Assembly (NCBI GenBank): GCA_018372435.1
Contig: JAHAJA010000002.1
Coordinates: forward strand, 186,001 to 250,000
Reading direction: 5' to 3'
DNA from: Clostridiales bacterium
GTDB taxonomy: Bacteria > Bacillota > Clostridia > Lachnospirales > Lachnospiraceae
DNA: 64,000 bases
Shown here: positions 61,001 to 64,000 of the stretch, piece after piece
How positions within the stretch are numbered: the stretch's first letter is position 1
Layout: every line of letters starts with the position of its first letter
Notes under the pieces: model-generated
What the model saw: only the letters and a program-made list of their open reading frames with translations
What the model was told of the DNA's origin: nothing
Databases searched by the model: none
Position numbers and translations under genes: made by a program

Positions 61001-61695
61001 CATCGTATAGTACAGAAACTGGTAAAACTTATTATACAAATCCGGTTTGTACCCTAACACTACAAGGAAAAGAATTTCACTCGACTGCTAATACTAACGT
61101 TGCATTACGAGTTACATCTTTAGAGAAGGATTATCAAATAGAATCTGCTGTAAATCAATATCTGAAAGCAGAAGACAGAGGCAACGGTATTGTCGTTACA
61201 TTAGGACAGAATGGAGAGCTGAATAAATTTGGATCGGTAACAGTTGATGTAGGTGGTTCTTTAGGAAAAGAAAGTGGCGATAAAGTTTACATATATGGAT
61301 ACAATGCGTCTACGAAGAAATTAGAAGAACTTCCGATTACAAAGTATACGGTTGACAAGAATCAAAATATATCCATAGCGGTTTGTACATATTCTAAATA
61401 TGTAATTCTTCAGGAGGAAACAGATCAAAAGGTTACTACAATTGCTAGTCGTTCAAAAGTTAGTAAATCACTTACGATGAAGAAGGATAAAAACAAGCAG
61501 CTTATGATAACATTAACGCCGGATATCAGTAAAGATGACGTGAAGATTACATATAAATCTAGTAATTCCAAAGTTGCATATGTCTCCAAAGTTGGAAAAG
61601 TATACGGTAAGAAAAAAGGAAGCGCGGTGATTACAACAACAATTACATATGGTAAAAACTCAAAGAAATTTACCACTAAAATAGTTGTAAAATAA
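58006..61695 (+). CDS. Large secreted transglutaminase-like surface protein
   Basis: A 1229-residue protein with a signal peptide (about 1-28). A transglutaminase-like cysteine protease domain (about 190-340) has a complete triad: Cys262 (VVCEGYAKAF), His292 (GHGWNKV) and Asp307 (YNVDVTWDD). Two InlB-type B repeats lie at about 470-540 and 620-690 (VTFNSKGGS...FGGWYEDE...TLYAKW). Three Ig-like modules with YxG...VG.xI.xxDVxV.A pattern follow at about 545-620, 695-765 and 775-860. After a Pro/Thr/Ser linker there is a beta-rich region and a C-terminal Ig-like (Big_2-type) domain. No sortase motif. It is likely an envelope or matrix enzyme. ATG 58006 fits GGAG spacing; upstream GTGs do not. Confidence 0.88.
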   Translation: MKKKRKVLACLLIIIMVLQISVRNVADAKTVDKTAIQTADGLNGGDLLPIAITKVTKEQIKDVPTYNKNIKKRDLTFATAKTSYSSTYGYDMLANDTYKAVYQDLVAACEAFTKSDNDATLVSGNVYGAITVTVEENTLAKSELNAILCSLYYDYPEFYWLDSFAYTYNASNYIESITAFCSNEYRLGTTRTALNTKMDTEIKRYLSLVNGVSSDYKKELIIHDEIINQVQYAFDNKGNPSVEKWAHSIVGVFDTSYNKVVCEGYAKAFQLLMNACGIECIYIPGTANGSGHGWNKVKLDGDWYNVDVTWDDPTSGNGTPILSHDYFNVTDAKLLTNHTPGNTMSTGINNWCYSLPVSNAIIYKYVNSDSSQKYTIKYNQPTNATVALYNQGAVVVTDSAVVSGSAITVEAVPKDQDNTYIATYSINNQSAVTMNEKIDQTSGKISYSNTFVMPESDVNVAVTLTQVVKKYSVTFNSKGGSAVQKITDIVQGSTITLPTEPKYKGYVFGGWYEDEEYKVVFNEASVVNKDMTLYAKWIASELVKIEANYSGTNLIVGTEINKSDIDVFAIYDDGNRELLSASKFSIYPDTIDNTGNNTIEVSYSGKTANVIIYGVEESRLCTVTFDSQGGSSVNPIKNVKHGDRITLPTNPTMNEYFFGGWYTQKACLTRFNSDSEITTDITLYAKWVSLLSDPKNTIKNISATYTGNSILVGNSISKSDVKVTVTDLNGVKHSVTGFTIPNYKITVVGNNTLTATFGGFSTNFTVKGISTQSGGNDNYKYVTFISAGYYGGPVEVGSSVDPNNITVIAAYNDNSVAYITDFSLSNTVITSLGTNTIYVYYSGYTATVTVNGIAKGSSTPTTPVQPPTSTTVIAASSSISTSVINGGYQGVVFPRISLTTSPTYSTITAEIEEKVLASAIAGKDLGNTNILQLTLNSIGSQVSTQLYRTNVNEVYVKVCMPIQYFGRNDIQISNIAFDNATLTRIKDSGKSVYIQYVGSSYSTETGKTYYTNPVCTLTLQGKEFHSTANTNVALRVTSLEKDYQIESAVNQYLKAEDRGNGIVVTLGQNGELNKFGSVTVDVGGSLGKESGDKVYIYGYNASTKKLEELPITKYTVDKNQNISIAVCTYSKYVILQEETDQKVTTIASRSKVSKSLTMKKDKNKQLMITLTPDISKDDVKITYKSSNSKVAYVSKVGKVYGKKKGSAVITTTITYGKNSKKFTTKIVVK

Positions 61696-61722
61696 TACTG
61701 AAAGCGTTATTTCGTAAATGGC

Positions 61723-61750
61723 TTGACAATTTAGTATATTTCTATATACT
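61723..61750 (+). promoter_or_regulatory. Promoter of the trpS T-box unit
   Basis: TTGACA (61723-61728), 16 bp, TATACT (61745-61750). Confidence 0.8.
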
Positions 61751-61756
61751 AGAATG

Positions 61757-61997
61757 TATGAGAAAACCGATGATTAAGAAGAGTAGACAATGGGTAGAAA
61801 TCACAGAGAGCTGTATATGGTGAGAGTGCAGTATTTTGAATTTGTTGAATGGGCTTATGAGGGCAACCCGAACGATGAAGTAGGCGTTGACGGAAATCCT
61901 AACCGTTATAATGGAAGCATATGATAGTATGTGAAACAATGGTGGCTATATAAGATTATTAGACTCTTATCCTTTGTTGGATAAGGGTCTTTTTTTA
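61757..61997 (+). promoter_or_regulatory. T-box riboswitch (tryptophan) with terminator
   Basis: The leader shows T-box stem I features: GAAGAGTAGACAATGGG, CAGAGAG, and GGTGAGAGTGCAG. A TGG (Trp codon) in TTGAATGGGC on the 3' side of the stem I region is the likely specifier. A T-box-like AATGGTGGCTA segment (about 61938) precedes a strong terminator AGACTCTTATCC/GGATAAGGGTCT followed by seven Ts (61961-61997). Uncharged tRNA-Trp should favour antitermination and raise trpS expression. The T-box core is more degenerate than the usual AGGGTGGNACCGCG. Confidence 0.85.
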
Positions 61998-62011
61998 GGA
62001 GGAAATTAGTT

Positions 62012-63097
62012 ATGGAAAAGACGATATTAACAGGAGATCGCCCTACGGGGAAATTACATTTAGGACATTACGTAGGTTCATTAAAAGGAAGAGTTGAATT
62101 ACAGAATTCTGGTGAATATAAGAATATATTTATCATGATTGCTGATGCGCAAGCATTAACGGATAATTCAGAAAATCCTGAGAAAGTAAGACAGAATATT
62201 ATAGAAGTAGCATTAGATTATCTATCAGTAGGATTAGACCCTGAGAAATCCACATTATTCATTCAATCACAAATTCCTGAATTATGTGAGTTAGCATTTT
62301 ATTATATGAATCTTGTGACAGTATCTAGGTTACAAAGGAATCCTACAGTGAAATCTGAGATTCAGATGCGTAATTTTGAAGCAAGCATTCCGGTTGGATT
62401 TTTTACGTATCCTATTAGCCAAGCTTCTGATATTACAGCTTTTAAAGCAACAACTGTGCCTGTTGGCGAAGATCAACTTCCAATGTTAGAACAAACAAAA
62501 GAAATTGTTCGTAAGTTCAATTCTGTATATGGAGATACCTTAATCGAACCAGACATCTTATTGCCTGACAATAAAGCTTGTTTAAGACTGCCAGGTATAG
62601 ATGGTAAGGCGAAGATGAGTAAATCTCTTAATAACTGTATTTATTTATCAGATTCTGCTGAAGAAGTTCGTACGAAAGTTATGAGTATGTACACGGATCC
62701 AGATCATATTCAAGTTTCTGATCCGGGTAAAATTGAAGGAAATTGTGTGTTTATTTATCTTGATGCATTCTGTAAACCAGAGCATTTTGAAAAATACCTT
62801 CCAGATTATCAGAATCTTGAAGAGCTAAAGGCACATTATCAACGTGGTGGACTTGGAGATGTTAAGGTCAAGAGATTCCTTAATGCAATATTAGAAGAAG
62901 AATTAGCACCAATTCGTGAGAGAAGAAGAGAGTTAGAACAAAGAATTCCTGAAATCTATGATATCCTTAAAGATGGAAGTAGGAGAGCAAGAGAAGTAGC
63001 AGCTAAAACATTAAATGAAGTTAAGAATTCGATGAAGATTAATTATTTTGATGATGCTGAATTAATCAGTGAACAAAGTAAAAAATTCAATAAATAA
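62012..63097 (+). CDS. trpS: Tryptophanyl-tRNA synthetase
   Basis: A 361-residue class I synthetase charging tRNA-Trp. The HIGH-type motif is PTGKLHLGHYVGS (residues 11-23), the KMSKS loop GKAKMSKSLNN, and the tryptophan pocket region IADAQALTDN and VPVGEDQLPMLEQT. It starts after AGGAGG directly behind the T-box terminator. It ends with a G/C-rich terminator. Confidence 0.96.
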   Translation: MEKTILTGDRPTGKLHLGHYVGSLKGRVELQNSGEYKNIFIMIADAQALTDNSENPEKVRQNIIEVALDYLSVGLDPEKSTLFIQSQIPELCELAFYYMNLVTVSRLQRNPTVKSEIQMRNFEASIPVGFFTYPISQASDITAFKATTVPVGEDQLPMLEQTKEIVRKFNSVYGDTLIEPDILLPDNKACLRLPGIDGKAKMSKSLNNCIYLSDSAEEVRTKVMSMYTDPDHIQVSDPGKIEGNCVFIYLDAFCKPEHFEKYLPDYQNLEELKAHYQRGGLGDVKVKRFLNAILEEELAPIRERRRELEQRIPEIYDILKDGSRRAREVAAKTLNEVKNSMKINYFDDAELISEQSKKFNK

Positions 63098-63107
63098 TCT
63101 CATAAGC

Positions 63108-63151
63108 GTACCGCCCTGATGACCTTAAAGTCAACAGGGCGGTGCTTTTTT
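63108..63151. terminator. Terminator between trpS and the LacI-type gene
   Basis: ACCGCCCTG pairs with CAGGGCGGT, plus an inner GAC/GTC, followed by TTTTTT. GC-rich, strong, between convergent genes. Confidence 0.9.
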
Positions 63152-63177
63152 GATGAATATTTGTAATAGATATTCTT

Positions 63178-64000
63178 TTAAGTAGTTTGCCCCTCAAGTA
63201 TTACTGGAATTGTTGTATAACTCTGTACCAATAGTGAGGGATTCTCAAGTTTTCTAATCATCATATTGCCAGCTTGGACGCCCATATCGTATACATTGAT
63301 ATCTATGACTGTCGGTTTAGGATCAATGATTTGGGTATATGGATATGCATCAAAGGTTAGGAATGCTATATCCTTTGGTAATGTGAGCCCAGATTGTTCA
63401 ATGGCTTTCATCGCTCCAACGGCTAGCGTATTATTCTCACAAACTATTCCACGAGGGCGTTTTGACTCCCGTAGTATCTTAAGCGTAGTAAGATAACCTT
63501 CTTCCGTTGTTGAGTTGCTATAGAAGATTCTTTCATCAGGTACTTGGTAACCGTATTGATACATCGTACCTAGGAAGCCTTTTTGACGTTGAAAGGATAG
63601 CTCGTCCGTCTTTTGTCCACCGATAAAAGCAATCGACGTATAACCGCGCTCTACCATGTGTTGAGCAGCCAAATGCCCAGCTAAAGCATGATTGGTGTCT
63701 ACCCAACAGAGTCTACTTTCAAAGCCAGGATGACCAATTATAATATGCGGAAAGTTTTGATTGATAATTGTTTCAGCAATGGAAGTGTTAATAGCAGAGC
63801 CATGTATGATTATTCCGTCACAACTCTTTGTTGACAATAGGCGTGCTACACTTTCTCCTTTGACTGTATCTTTTGAAATATCTTGTAATGTCATAGTATA
63901 GTCATGTCCCGATAGTTCGTTATATGCACCACACATGATATCAAACATATGAGGATTCAAATAAGCGCTATCTTTTTCTAGATATGTAAGAAATACTATG
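63178..64000 (-). CDS. LacI-family transcriptional regulator (5' end outside window)
   Basis: At least 274 residues. The frame stays open to the window edge, and the residues before the first possible start (IVFLTYLEKDSAYLNPHMF) match the typical beginning of the ligand-binding domain, so the DNA-binding helix-turn-helix lies outside. The visible periplasmic-binding-like domain has GIIIHGS, HAAQHMVERGYTSIAFIGG, RGIVCENNTLAVGAMKAIE and PTVIDINVYDMGVQA. It is probably a sugar-responsive repressor; its target operon is not in the window. Confidence 0.92.
   Translation of the reverse strand, partial: IVFLTYLEKDSAYLNPHMFDIMCGAYNELSGHDYTMTLQDISKDTVKGESVARLLSTKSCDGIIIHGSAINTSIAETIINQNFPHIIIGHPGFESRLCWVDTNHALAGHLAAQHMVERGYTSIAFIGGQKTDELSFQRQKGFLGTMYQYGYQVPDERIFYSNSTTEEGYLTTLKILRESKRPRGIVCENNTLAVGAMKAIEQSGLTLPKDIAFLTFDAYPYTQIIDPKPTVIDINVYDMGVQAGNMMIRKLENPSLLVQSYTTIPVILEGQTT

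Overview
The window is an AT-rich, low-GC Gram-positive chromosome segment. Spore-former/clostridial style genes (YtrA-type GntR/ABC cassette, RecU, short HisG with HisZ, YgiQ, PFL/DUF711 with its ACT partner, UPF0397-type ECF transporter, T-box control of trpS) and an intracellular GH5 enzyme with an AraC partner point to an anaerobic Lachnospiraceae relative. A plant-polysaccharide degrader of the Lachnoclostridium phytofermentans kind would fit. The species is an inference; no search could be run.

Layout. 1-4.4 kb: tail of formate-THF ligase, cyclophilin, a broken MazG-like gene, a sigma-70-like protein without region 4, and a GntR/ABC operon on the minus strand with a clear promoter plus palindromic operator. 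4.5-7.8 kb: tRNA-Leu(CAA) carrying an integrated element bounded by a 23-bp repeat of the tRNA 3' end. It holds a decayed tyrosine recombinase, a replication-relaxation-like remnant and a two-gene cargo (secreted protein plus membrane-anchored protein) behind a consensus promoter. 8-16 kb: zinc-finger membrane protein, polA, coaE, a long FtsA-like ATPase and a GGDEF protein. 16-31 kb: metabolic, cell-envelope and RNA-modification genes (WalJ-like hydrolase, ACT/PFL pair, PepD, CapA-like, LCP, M23, small alarmone synthetase, RNA methyltransferase, two pseudouridine synthases, HAD, YgiQ). A 289-bp imperfect palindrome with a GC-rich core lies at 27364-27652.

32-35 kb: a complete ECF vitamin-type transporter (S, fused double ATPase, T). 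35.5-38.6 kb: poorly characterised membrane and small proteins, a 500-bp gene-free stretch, a HEAT-like protein and a DUF7662-like protein. 39-43 kb: recU, DEAD-box helicase, a chemoreceptor-like protein and a Nudix hydrolase. 43.5-49.8 kb: MATE exporter, GH5 glycosidase divergent from an AraC regulator with repeated putative binding sites, a YARHG lipoprotein and an HMA-like protein without its CxxC motif.

50-56.3 kb: histidine operon hisZ-hisG-hisD-hisB-hisA-hisIE. The last gene carries an N-terminal HisF-like barrel that has lost key catalytic and phosphate-binding residues. hisH, hisF and hisC are not in the window. 56.3-64 kb: a 40-residue membrane peptide, a metallophosphoesterase, a large transglutaminase-like surface protein preceded by a four-way-junction leader RNA that I cannot assign to a known class, a trpS gene under a tryptophan T-box, and the 3' part of a LacI-family regulator. 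The most novel-looking items are the leader RNA (57805-57900), the HisF-like/HisIE fusion, the palindromic element at 27.4 kb, the tRNA-Leu element cargo and the region-4-less sigma-like protein.
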